Source of the DNA: Toxorhynchites rutilus septentrionalis | Lineage: Eukaryota > Arthropoda > Insecta > Diptera > Culicidae | Direction: 5' to 3' | Length of the DNA stretch: 64,000 nucleotides | Assembly: GCF_029784135.1 (NCBI RefSeq) | Contig: NC_073744.1 | Location: 14,116,929-14,180,928 of the forward strand | In this document: piece by piece, positions 53,587-63,530 of the stretch | Position numbering within the stretch: position 1 is the stretch's first letter | Layout of the letters: each line of letters begins with the position of its first letter | Notes under the pieces: model-generated | Databases searched by the model: none | Told to the model about the DNA's origin: nothing | What the model saw: only the letters and a program-made list of their open reading frames with translations | Translations under genes and position numbers: made by a program

Positions 53587-54571
53587 TTTACAAAAATTTC
53601 TGTCTTATTTCTAATATATTATTGATTTTAACAATATTCTCGAAAAAAAAAAATAACAAAACAAAATTAATTATGATAATAATATTAAACAATGAACAAA
53701 TGAGTTGAATAATAATATTAATATTAAATATGTGTACCTTAAAATAAAAGTTGTTCCGATACTGCGCTCTACTGCCCTAACCAGGGAGAGACAGAGGCTA
53801 CGCGCTATGGATCAACACAATAGCGCAAGAATAGCTCACACGGTCACGTGATGTTAATTCCCGTTAACGACAGCCACACGATGGCGATCCCGTTATGCCG
53901 ATGTTCAACAGCCGCCAAGGGCTGCAAGCTGCAAGAGCGCTGCTTCCTTTGTTCCACTTCACAAAAGGTCAATTCGAAAGCGGACAGCAATGACCTTCAC
54001 TCGTACACTATACCAATCGCACAATAGTAAAAGTGGCAACGCACAATAACGACACTGAACTTTACTCGTCAAGAGTTGGATAGCGAATGTCCCGAGACAA
54101 TGTAAACTATAAAAAAAATAGAATCAATAATTACAAAACCAAAATCTAAAATTTTTATATAATATTTTTTTTAGTATAATATTTTTTTTGAAAATAGACT
54201 AGCTAATTGGCTTCAATTTAATATGTCGATCATATGCATCGGTGCAGTAGTTCAAAAGTTATAAGTTTTAAAAAAAGTAATTTTTGTGAAAAATGAGAAA
54301 AAAACATCTTTTGGAAATGCAAATGATCACCTATTTAATTTGATATGTAGATCATCCGAATCGGTACAGTAGTTCGAAAGTTATGAATTTTAAAAAAAAG
54401 TCATTTTTGGAAAAAAATGGGGTAAGAATGATTTTTTGGGCAACCCTAAAATGGAAATGATTATCCTGATGATAAAAAATACGGGTCGAATGTTTTGCGA
54501 TAAATAACAAATCTACCGCTTTTCACGAAAATCTGAGAACCACTGTATCGGTTTGACATGGAATGGCTGTA

Positions 54572-55069
54572 TATAAACATGTCCATCGCACTTCTAGGTG
54601 GAGTGACACTATTTTCGTAACTCGACTAATCATTCAAGACACTTACTGCCGTTCTACGCATAGTTGTCCCATGTTCCAAAATCAGCAACTGAGAAAAACG
54701 CATCCAAAGTTTTCCAGCCGATTTGTCTACCAGAAGCTTAACACTTTAAGGACCGGGAAGAAATCTGTAAGACACACGCCTGGGACCGCCCATTTTGACT
54801 TGTGTGTGAAATTGCTTGTTTTGCTTGTAAATTTTTAAGAGGCTGTAAAGTTTGCGGTTCATTCGCCTTTATGTGTGAAGTTAGCGGATGAAAGTTCAGT
54901 GGAATAAAATTTTTGTTGCGTGCAAATTTTTGTTCAACGTCTTGTAGATTTAATGGATAATGCATTATTTCAGTTGAAATAAATTGATTGTTTATCAAGT
55001 AACAACTTTCAAAATCATGCTCATTAGATAGAGAATTGAATCATTCATATTTCCACATATTTTTTTTCT
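54572..55069. other. Spacer, no gene recognised
   Basis: About 500 bp. It could be the remaining arm of MITE A copy D, but the match is too weak to claim. The short frames on both strands have no known domain. Confidence 0.35.
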
Positions 55070-55430
55070 TGATAGTGACGGAGAAAAGTTATAGACTGAA
55101 ACGCGAGGAAAATATACAGAATTTAAAAAATCAAAAAAGTTGTTCGAATAGAGTTGTCGAAGTTATTCAATAGAGAAATATTTTACCTATCTTCCAGCCA
55201 CAATTTTATTAATCGGAAAGGGTCTGAGAAAAGTTATAGCCCAAGTTGTATGGGAGAAGTTAATTATTTTTAAAGAAAATTTAAAAAAATATTTGAAAAG
55301 ACCGAAACCACATTCTCGAGATAGTACTCATTCGATAAAGAATATTTTTATTTATCTTTAGCCAAATTTTTATTGATCCGAAAAGGGTATGAGAAAAAGT
55401 ATTGGCCAAAACGTTCACGAGTTGTACGGG
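55070..55430 (+). repeat. Repeat X, copy 1
   Basis: Phrases such as GAGAAAAGTTATAG and GTACTCATTCGATAAAGAAT are found inverted at 62420-62690 (CTTTTCCG..., ATGAGTATTATCTC). Non-coding and AT-rich; no ends defined. Confidence 0.45.
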
Positions 55431-55431
55431 G

Positions 55432-55763
55432 GAAAGGGTCTGGCTGAGTAAGAAAGTAAAAAGTAAAAAGGAAGTAAAAATTTCTATTGTATAGAAATTT
55501 TGACTATTTTTCGAATCCCTATGTAATTCACAATAGGATCTATGGTGAAAACGTACCTTTCAATTTTTAGCACTTAATAGTTTCGAGATAAAAGATACTG
55601 AAAGTGCATCTTACTATAATATATCGAGAAATATAATATAAAACTAAATTCCTAAAAAATTGAAGTACTAAAAAATCATGAAATATTGATTTTTTTTTAG
55701 TATTTAGAGATTCAGTACTACTATAATTCGTATTTAAGTGTGTTCCTACGCCTTTTATAGATA
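55432..55763 (+). repeat. Foldback family B relic
   Basis: GGGTCTGGCTGAGTAAG and later GATCTATGGTGAAAA and AGAGATTCAGTACTACT match 44208-44340 and 44095-44110. One arm only; diverged. Confidence 0.6.
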
Positions 55764-56440
55764 ACTAGCTAACCCGGCAAACTTCGTCCCGCCCATTTAC
55801 TTGATTAATTCTCGAGTAATGCAGAAATTTGTGTTTTATTTGTATGGCAGCCACCCCTAAGAGAGGGGGGAGGGGTATCTAACCACCATAGAAACATTCA
55901 TTGCACCCTAAAGTTTCCATATGCCTAATTTGGTTTAATTTGCTTGATTAATTCTCGGGTAATGCAAAAATTTGTGTTTCATTTGTACGGCAGCCCCCTC
56001 TAAGAGAGGGGGAAGGAGTATCTTAACACCATAGAAACATTTATTGCATCCTAAAACCTCCACATGCCAAATTTGGTTTCATTTGCTTGATTAATTCTCG
56101 AGTAATGCAGAAATTTGTGTTTCATTTGTATGGCAGCCCCCCCCCCTTTGAGTGGGGGAAGGACTGTCTAACCATCATAGAAACATTTATTGCACCCTAA
56201 AACTTTCACATGCCAACGTTGGTTTCGTTTCATTGGTTAATTTCCGAGTAATACAGAAATTTGTGTTTCATTTGTATGGCAGCCCCCCCTTAGAGAGGGG
56301 GGAGGGGTCTCAAAATATCACGAAACCCTTCCCCGGCCCCAAAAACCCCTACATACCAATTTTCATGTCGATCGGTTCAGTAGTTTCCAAGTCTATAAGA
56401 ATCAGACAGACAGACAGACATCACTCCATTTATATATATA
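55764..56440 (+). repeat. HINE-like tandem-repeat element, copy 3
   Basis: Head CTAGCTAACCCGGCAAACTT at 55764, four units of about 142 bp (CATTTGTATGG-type phrase near 55840, 55982, 56126, 56268) and the tail CAGACAGACAGACATC. An AT microsatellite follows. Same family as 39.15 and 40.84 kb. Confidence 0.65.
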
Positions 56441-56445
56441 TAATA

Positions 56446-56448
<3 letters not shown>

Positions 56449-56512
<64 letters not shown>
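56449..56512. repeat. AT microsatellite
   Basis: An almost uninterrupted run of alternating A and T between the HINE-like tail and the errantivirus LTR. Such runs commonly extend from HINE tails, and TA-rich DNA is a preferred errantivirus target. Confidence 0.9.
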
Positions 56513-56516
<4 letters not shown>

Positions 56517-56846
56517 AGTTTTACATGATCTTGAAAGGGTTTTTGAAAAACTAACTAATACTAAAGATAGAAGGAGAACGGATTAAATCAACTGCACTGA
56601 TTCGAGGTATTATTATTTCCGAAGCCTAACTGCCCTGCCAAAACTGATTACTTAGCCCCAGACAACGATGGCACGTTGGCGGTGTCAAATACCGCGGCTG
56701 CATTCTTGCTGGTTCCAGTAAATCTCGCTGGTAGTACACGCGTGTCCGATATCGCTGACCATGCTGTTCCGCTGTTAGACTCCCTGGGTGATGTTGGAGT
56801 GGTTCCGATAGCGGTTGGGTCCGCTAGGGTGGTTCCGTGTTTAACT
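56513..56846 (-). repeat. 3' LTR of errantivirus
   Basis: The sense-strand start AGTTAAACACGG follows a polypurine tract (56847-56860, CTTAAGGGGGGAGA). 56515-56743 matches 61508-61755, apart from a 19 bp gap after GATTCGAGGT. The env frame runs on into this LTR and stops at 56648. Confidence 0.8.
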
Positions 56847-58268
56847 TCTCCCCCCTTAAGTGTTGTTCGTCCCGAACAATTTCCTATTTGTAGTTCCTTC
56901 CAATATTTGATGATGCCAACGGTTAGTAGTACAATTATGAGAATGATGGCGGTGCTGAGCGATCCGAATCCGATCTGATACTTGAAGTCCACTGTTTTCA
57001 AATGTTGTCTATTTTGCAAGTTTAAATCGTGCAACTCCGACAGGTTTACGTGTCGTTCTATACGCAAAGTTTTTATATTTGTCAGTTGCATTGGTAAAAT
57101 TGATGGGTGGTCAAATTTTATCTCATAGTTCTCGAAAAGCTCGTTTTTATGTTCCCGGGGCAATGGTTCTAATTTCTGCTGATGGTGGCTTTTCCAGTTG
57201 AGGGCATTGGCCGTGTTGTCCTTTCAAAAGTGTAGCTTCGCAAAGATTATCGCTGATTTCAACCAGTTGTCTTCTCTCACATATTGTAACTTTGTTGGTT
57301 TCTCTGCATTTGGAGGTGATGGCGAGGATCTGTTCTTTATTGATGAAAACTGTATTGTACGCCAGTTTCACTGAGTGGTTGAATAGTGGCAAGGGTTCTA
57401 TGATAAATTTTTCGTAAATCGCTGGTCGGATCCGTGGGATGTTAACGCATTTGATGATTGATGATCCGCTGTAGAGTGTTGTGGTCGTCAAGAAGTTGCT
57501 GGCATCGTCTAGGTGCTTGATTTCTATTCCCTGATCTGATATTTCTTGTATTATAATTTCAATTTCTCTTGTTGTAAGTATAAATTTACTATTGATGTTC
57601 ACTTTAGCCAACATGATGGCGTATTCGATCGATTTCAAATTCTCTAAAAAGGTGTCTAATTGAAAAGATTGAAAAGATATTTTCTGATTTTCGGATAGAA
57701 TATAATCGTCATTTTTCATTATTGTATTCAAAATGTTTTGATGATTTATGATCTCCTTGTTTATTAGATTTAACCTGTTTTCGAACTTGGAGTTAATTTT
57801 TATTTGCCGGTTATTTTGTTTTACAAAAGTGTTTCCTGTTTTTCTGATTTCATCTAGGTTGTTGTTTATTACTTTCAAATCTTCTGCATCTAAATTTCCT
57901 GTTATATATTTGATTGTGCTTCCTAATATATCAATAGATCTTCTGCTTCTAGTTGCTTTTGAGTACAAGGTATTGAAAATAAATTTTATTTCTCTTAGCT
58001 TCATTTTAATTATTTGTGACAATTCGTTTGTTGAATTTTTCATTTGGCTAATGACATTTTCTATTATGGAGATCGAAATTTCAATTTGTGGTAAATCGAT
58101 GACATGTAATAACCTATCATATCCGGCAATTATCTTTCCTTCACCTCTTTTGAGGACCAACGCTCCTGCGTTATTTGTGATATCATGGATTTGGATTGAT
58201 TGAGGTTGGGATAAGGATAATAGTGTAAGGATGAGGAGTATTGAGGGTATCCTTGTTGGGTTATTCAT
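56648..58268 (-). pseudogene. env: Errantivirus env, frameshifted
   Basis: The main frame (57147-58268, 373 codons) has a signal peptide (IPSILLILTLLSLSQPQSIQ), a furin-like RSRRSIDILG site near residue 104 and the coiled region typical of errantivirus Env. It loses frame at a CCCCGGG run near 57150. The second frame (56648-57163) has the ectodomain end, a membrane segment (STAIILIIVLLTVGIIKYW) and a tail encoded across the polypurine tract and into the LTR. The product is broken by the one-base shift. Confidence 0.85.
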
Positions 58269-58329
58269 TCCGTCCTTCTGAAATATAGAGAGTTCATTAA
58301 ATTCTTTTCAAATTTTCTTTGTGTATTTC

Positions 58330-59338
58330 CCGGCCAGAATCGTCTACAAGTGTTTTTCTCTTGTTTTCCGCGATTATGACTGGTGAATACTTTGGTTTGC
58401 TCTTCTTTTTTATTCCTTGCACTTTCTTGTAAGCGGTTTCATTTGGCTCGAAATTTGGTTCGACTTCTCTATTTTTGTTATGATAGGCGAGATTTTATTG
58501 CTTTGATTTGTCGTGAGCTAACATTACCTCGTCGTATACTTTATTTCTATTTTCTATCATAGCATCCATATCGAGAGGTCTCTCTCGATCATCTTTTAAT
58601 CCGAAAAAGGCCGCTCTTGGTTTCATTTTTATTGCCGAATGTATGGTGTTATTATATTGCGTGAAAGCAATATAAAAGATTTCCTGCAGCGAAATCTTTT
58701 ATGCAGCGAAAGATCTCTGCTATAGTTGAGTGAAATCTCTCAACTGTACCATTACTTTCACTATGATTTGGGGGTGTGAAATAAATTTCTATATTCAAAT
58801 CATGTAAAAGTCCTCGGACTTCTACCGATCGCAGCGATGGTTCATTGTCACATACTATTTTCCTTGGTGTTCCATAAGTTCTGAAGAATTTTGTTAATCC
58901 TTTCCTTACGTCTGTTATACTTCTGGATTTAATATGTGTCAACGATCCAAAAGGAGAAAATTTATCGATAGCTGATAAGAAGTATGTTTGGTTAGTGATA
59001 AAGATATCAATATGTACAATATCCAAGGGTCTTTCGGGATTAGGGGTAGAGCCAAGGGTTATTTTAAAGGGATGGCGATCGTATTTGTTTTTGTGACAGA
59101 TCTCACACAGTTTGATGTATTCTCTGATTTTTAATTTCATTTTGGGAAAATAGAATCTGTTCGAAATTTGCTGATGATTCTCCCAGATTCCTCTGTGAGA
59201 ACTATCATGCGTTTGTTCTATTATGAGGTTTTGTTCCTCTGGGGTTCTCAAGTCTATCATCAATTTTTGTGTTAGGAATACTTTGAATGTTTTGTTTCGG
59301 TTAAAATAGTTTTTGTACACCGTTTGGACCAAATTCAT
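58330..59338 (-). pseudogene. pol: Errantivirus integrase, decayed
   Basis: 58652-59338 encodes an H2C2 domain (HDSSHRGIWENH, then CEICHKNK) and a catalytic core with HIDIFI, VCDNEPSLRS and ESNGTVERFHS, so the DDE residues remain. It ends in a frameshifted, locally duplicated stretch near 58650-58700 (GCAGCGAAA repeats). The C-terminal part is then found in another frame down to about 58330 (KVQGIKKKSKPKYSPVI type). Confidence 0.82.
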
Positions 59339-59478
59339 AAGCCTTTCAGGACCATAAAATCAAATCCATCAAATCCATAAAATTTTTAAACATGTTGTAG
59401 ATGACAGGTGTTCCGAAGATAAGTCTAGTGATTGTCCTTCGAAATACTCTAGGGTATATTTGTTCATAAGTGTCTGTG

Positions 59479-60145
59479 TCATCCGTAAGTGTCATCCGGA
59501 CCTATTTTTAGAACTATTTGATTAGTAAAGGTGTTTAAAGGGAGTTCGGAGCATTTTATAAATTCAGAATCATCTGTGTCTGCCGAATGGGCGCTTATAT
59601 CATCAGACGATTCGTTTTCTTGAAGATTGAGTTCATTTCGAACTCTTGATAAACTATCGGCGACTACGTTTTGTTTACCGGGGCGGTAACGTATTTCATA
59701 GTCGAATTCGCTTAACGAAAGACGCCAATGCACAAGACGATTATTGGTATCTTTCAGATTGAGTCCATAAGTCAGTGGCTTGTGGTCCGTGTAGAAAACG
59801 AATTTCCTTCCGTATAAATAAGGGCGGAAGTATTTGCAAGCCCATACTACAGCTAATAATTCCTTTTCAATAGCTGAGTATTTCTCTTCTGACTTGTTGA
59901 GTGTGCGGGAGGCGAAAGCTATTGGCTTATCGCTTCCAATCACTCCTTGTGATAGCACGGCGCCAATTGCAAAATTTGATGCGTCCGTGGTTAGAACAAA
60001 CTGCTTAGAAAAGTCGGGATACTGAAGAATGTTGCTCCCTGATAGAATGTTTTTGCATCTTTCAAACGCTTCAATGAAATCTTTGGAATGAGAAATTTCT
60101 TCCCCTTTCCTTAGAGCATTAGTAAGCGGTTTGGTTTTGTTTGCA
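59479..60145 (-). pseudogene. pol: Errantivirus RT end and RNase H
   Basis: Starts inside the RT thumb/connection right at the gag deletion junction (NALRKGEEISHS), then RNase H: LTTDASNFAIGAVLSQGV, IEKELLAVVWACKYF, FYTDHKPLTY and QNVVADSLSRV. All RT catalytic motifs lie in the deleted part. A short repeat-rich gap with shifted frame (59340-59478) separates it from integrase. Confidence 0.85.
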
Positions 60146-61103
60146 TTTTATATGGATTAGGTGTTGTTCTAAATGGGTTTTGGAACGTATTAGGATTTGG
60201 GAATGGAGTGGGTTTCGTTTGGAAATAGTTTTGGGGTGGCTTTGGTGGTGGATATCTAAAAGTGGGTGTGAATTGTGGTTTGGGTGGTATTGGAGGACTG
60301 TGGTTTTTAAACGGATTTTTCACGTAATTGTAGTTGCACTCCTCTGAGCAAAGTCTCAGAGCTTCCTTCATGGTGCTAGGCGCTTGCGCCCGAATGATTG
60401 GACCTAAAGGCTCTTTCAGCCCTGCCAGAAAAACTTTAAGGCCAATTTCTGAATAGAATCGCTGTTTAGCAGCTTTCACAGCTGCGTTATTTTCGCTAAG
60501 GCCAAGATTATTAATGAGAAGAGAAATTAAGTGGGATAATTTCCCGTAAAATTCTTCGACTGTTCCGGTTTGGGACAGTTTGAACAGATCCCTCGTTAGC
60601 GAGACCTCGTCCCTTTTGTCGTTGTAGTGGGTGATTAGATTGTTTTTTATTTCTTCCCACGATAGCTCGGTACCATATAATTCTAATATGGTATCGGCGT
60701 CTCCAATGATCTTTGAGCGGATACACTGTATCCACACATTATACATAGGCGTTCCAATTGCCTCATTTAAAATGGGTATAATGTTATCAATGGATTTTAA
60801 AAATTGATGCAGCTTTATGGGATTCCCATCAAAGGCGGGAAGATCCCTCAAAATGTTAGGAGTCTGCAATTTTTTCAAGGCGTTCTCTGGATTCGAAACC
60901 GTCTGTATATGAACGTTGCTAATCGCTCGATTCTGAATCGACGCGATTTGCTCCGCTCTTTGTTGGGCTTCCAGCCTGGCAGCTGCTGTTTCCGACTCTG
61001 CGGACAGCACAGCTTGCGCCTCTAATTCGAGCTGGGCGATGCGATCATCGCGATCGGCCACAGCGCGTTGTAAACTAGCCAACTGTTGCTGGATATTTTC
61101 CAT
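60111..61103 (-). pseudogene. gag: Errantivirus gag, 3'-truncated
   Basis: 330 codons starting MENIQQQLASLQRAVADRDD, a coiled-coil N-terminus. The capsid region follows (LPAFDGNPIKLHQFLKSID to FLAGLKEPLGPIIRAQAP), then a Pro/Phe/Asn-rich tail. It then runs out of frame into RT sequence at about 60135-60145 (…KPNRLLML, stop), where a deletion fused gag to the RT end. No zinc knuckle is left; most errantivirus Gags lack one. Confidence 0.85.
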
Positions 61104-61488
61104 TTCAATCAGTTGTGCTTAATTATTTTTTTCGATAACACTGATAATAACACTATTTTAAATTAGTTATTGTTTTTAAAAATTATTGTTTCACTTGTTA
61201 ATACAAATAGTTGATACAAAATATTCTTTCTGTTTTTATTTTTTTTAAAAAGTGTAAAATTACTCACCTTTGAACTCGAGTACAGCTACAGTAATTCACT
61301 TCACGATTATGTCTAATTCGCTAATTTATTACGTCTGATTCACTTATCTATATTTTAGGTTACTAGTTTTGTTGGTTGCGATATTCACTCGCGTTTTTGG
61401 TTCGCGGTTTTTAGGAGGATTACGCACTATTCCTACGATATTCACTCGCGGAAGCTATCAAAGTTGACGTTAAACACTTCTAAAAAAT

Positions 61489-61505
61489 CCGCGCCGACTG
61501 CGCCA
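61489..61505 (-). promoter_or_regulatory. Errantivirus primer-binding site
   Basis: The sense strand TGGCGCAGTCGGCGCGG directly follows the 5' LTR. TGGCGCAGTCG is the tRNA-Ser-type site used by 297/17.6-like errantiviruses. Confidence 0.8.
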
Positions 61506-61755
61506 GATAAGTTTTACATGATCTTGAAAGGGTTTTTAAAAAACTAACTAATACTAAAGATAGAAGGAGAACGGATTAAATCAACTGCACTGATTCGAGG
61601 TCCAAACTGTAAAGTTAATCTTTATTATTTCCGAAGCCTAACTGCCCTGCCAAAACTGATTACTTAGCACCAGACAACGATGGCACGTTGGCGGTGTCAA
61701 ATACCGCGGCTGCATTCTTGCTGGTTCCAGTAAATCTCGCTGGCAGTACACGCGT
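61506..61755 (-). repeat. 5' LTR of errantivirus, outer end missing
   Basis: About 250 bp matching 56513-56743 of the 3' LTR. The first 100 or so LTR bases (AGTTAAACACGG side) are missing here; foldback family B DNA follows instead. Confidence 0.8.
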
Positions 61756-61774
61756 ACAGATAATTCTCGTATAT

Positions 61775-61910
61775 TGTTCACCATAAGAGCTAATGTGAAA
61801 AAATGAGTTTTTCTTTTTTTCCCCATTCTCAATAGGCTTGGAAATGAAAATTGAAGAAAATACTCAAAGTACATCTACTATGGTGCACCGCGACAAATTA
61901 TAACAAAATT
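61775..61910 (+). repeat. Foldback family B relic
   Basis: CCATTCTCAATAGGCTTGG, AAAGTACATCTAC and GGTGCACCGCGACAAATTAT parallel 44390-44450 of element B. One diverged arm piece. Confidence 0.5.
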
Positions 61911-62410
61911 CTATCTCCCACGTAAAAAAATCCTGAGTGTATAGAATTTATTAGAGTTTTCAAAACTGTTTTTCGACGATTATTTATTGAACTATTTATT
62001 ATCAAATACGAATTCGAAATTTTTCGTTCATACAATATTATCTCAGTACTGATAGGACCATTCAGTATTGAGATAATATTGTATGAACGAAAAGTATAAA
62101 TATCAAAACGTTATAAAAATGAAATGGAATATAGTTGATAACGTTAATTGGATTTGCTATATTTGAACAAACAGAAAGAAATCGATTTCTCATTTCTTCC
62201 CGATATTTTTGTCCACTGCATCTACATACATCGAAATACAAATTTCTTTGTAAAATATTCCGTGTAAATCCATGTAAATTGTGCTTTAAAGTGGTTTATA
62301 TCCCATCTTCATGCATTGATATTTCACGATTTTAAAGAATTTCAAAAATCGCCTAAAAATTGCGACTTTGCACTCTGTTTGCTCAATTTTTTTTTCGAGT
62401 GTGAAAAAGT
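61911..62410 (+). repeat. MITE family A, copy C, with inverted duplication
   Basis: The centre GAATTTATTAGAGTTTTCAA and the right arm CATCTTCATGCATTGATATT ... TTTGCACTCTG match copies A and B. A 32 bp inverted duplication sits at 62021-62093. Confidence 0.65.
62021..62093. repeat. Long near-perfect hairpin
   Basis: Arms 62021-62052 and 62062-62093 are reverse complements over 32 bp with one mismatch; loop TAGGACCAT. Other MITE A copies have only the left arm's sequence, so it arose by local inverted duplication. Confidence 0.85.
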
Positions 62411-62690
62411 TCTATTTCCATTTTCGTTAAATTTATTAATTTCCCTCCTACAACTTATATACATTTTAGCCCATATCTTTTCGCAGACTCTTTTCCGACC
62501 AACGAAATTTGGCTGAAAATGGAGAAAAGTATTCTCTATCCAATGAGTATTATCTCAAAAATGTGTTTTGGGTCCTTTCAAATAACTTTTTAAAATTTTC
62601 TTTAATTTAATTAATTTCCCCCAAACAAGTTGCATAGGTTGATGCGAATATAACTTGAAACCTGTTTGTATTCTTTCAGTATTTTACTGA
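62411..62690 (-). repeat. Repeat X, copy 2 (inverted)
   Basis: Reverse complement of parts of 55070-55430. Non-coding. Confidence 0.4.
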
Positions 62691-62782
62691 TACGCTACAG
62701 ACTTTCCTACAAACTGTTTTACTATATTTTCTATTCGTGTTTAAAGCAAAAGAATGCTGGATAAATTTCCTGTCTAATGGTA

Positions 62783-63530
62783 GGGGAGAGGGGGGCACAT
62801 TCGGACACTTTCTTTTCTTGATTTTTATGATTTTTTGTAAATTTAAAAAAAATTCGATTTTTTCGAATTTTTTCAAATTGCCTTCCTGTCCTGGGGCACT
62901 TTCGGACAACGAAAAAAAAATTAAAATTTCATGTTTATCAACAATTACTTCCGTTTCCTCTTATTTCCAGCATATTCTGCATTTTTCTGTTTATCTGTAT
63001 TTTTCTGAAAGGAAACTGCTTGCTGTGAGAGTCAGTAAATATTCGTGATTTTGCTTTCTTCCGTTTTCGAGTGGTGGTTTTCCGCGGTGATGTTTTTGAA
63101 AAAGGTTCAACATTTTCCGGGGACAAAGTTGCCAAAGTAAAATCTATCTGTGCTGTAGACGCAATGTTTTGCAGCACTGTTGTATTACCCGATGAGTCAG
63201 TTGCTACCTGCGCTCCAGAAGGTGAAATCATTTGAGCATTCAAAATCCTTGTCTAAAAAAACTTTTCTTGAGTATGGATAGCAATCCGTCATTTTGAATC
63301 CAGCTAGGATATTACTCAGATTGAAATAAGCATTATAAGCCGCTGTAACTATACCTGAAAGGTTGGGTATAGAAATAGTTTTTCCAGGATGGTTGAGTAG
63401 CCAATCTTTCTGGGAAACTGAGAGCTTTTGTTTGAAAGGGCCCATAGCTGAAAACTCCAGCGGTTGTGAACGATTTGTGACATAAGGTGGAAAAGATACA
63501 TGAATTGTGCAATTTTCTCGGCAACAGGAA
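62783..63530 (-). pseudogene. Pogo-like transposase, C-terminal end
   Basis: The minus strand from about 63530 reads SFPPYVTNRSQPLEFSAMGP, KDWLLNHPGKTISI and SGIVTAAYNAYFNLSNILAG, then FKMTDCYPYSRKVFLDKDF. This is the DDE-domain end and following region of insect pogo-like transposases. A frameshift near 63240 leads to the basic tail (RKTTTRKRKKAKSR). A G-rich stretch (GGGGAGAGGGGGGCACATTC at about 62783, then GGACAC) looks like the terminal repeat. The catalytic core and left half are missing. Confidence 0.78.

Larger units (their letters stand above)
47999..54110 (-). mobile_element. I-like LINE, near full length (copy 1)
   Basis: Read on the minus strand: 5' UTR (about 53590-54110), ORF1, ORF2 in two overlapping frames, a 3' UTR and a poly(A) tail (T run 47999-48013). 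It is inserted into the outer TIR element. The 5' boundary is approximate and I could not see a target duplication. RNase H after RT places it in the I group or a close clade. Shares the 3' UTR with the 33.7-38.7 kb copy. Confidence 0.88.
45053..54571. mobile_element. TIR element split by hAT and LINE insertions
   Basis: The left end TACAACCATACCATGCCAAA and the reverse complement of the right end TACAGCCATTCCATGTCAAA continue as inverted repeats through GTGGTTCTCAGATTTTCGT. TA is found on both sides. The parts belonging to it are 45053-45368, 47717-47998 and about 54110-54571, roughly 1 kb in total. The phrase AGTTATGAATTT(T)AAAAAA recurs several times as subterminal repeats. It has no transposase of its own. 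Confidence 0.6.
56513..61755 (-). mobile_element. Errantivirus-like gypsy element, internally deleted
   Basis: Minus-strand order: truncated 5' LTR (61506-61755), primer-binding site, gag, junction into the RT end, RNase H, integrase, env, polypurine tract and 3' LTR (56513-56846). About 5.2 kb against roughly 7 kb for complete errantiviruses. The end of gag, protease and most of RT are deleted. Several frameshifts follow. No target duplication is visible because the outer 5' LTR end is lost and the other side is an AT microsatellite. Confidence 0.9.

Noticed and set aside
56449..56512. AT run as an origin or telomere-like element
   Set aside because: Simple microsatellite following a HINE-like tail; nothing else supports an origin.
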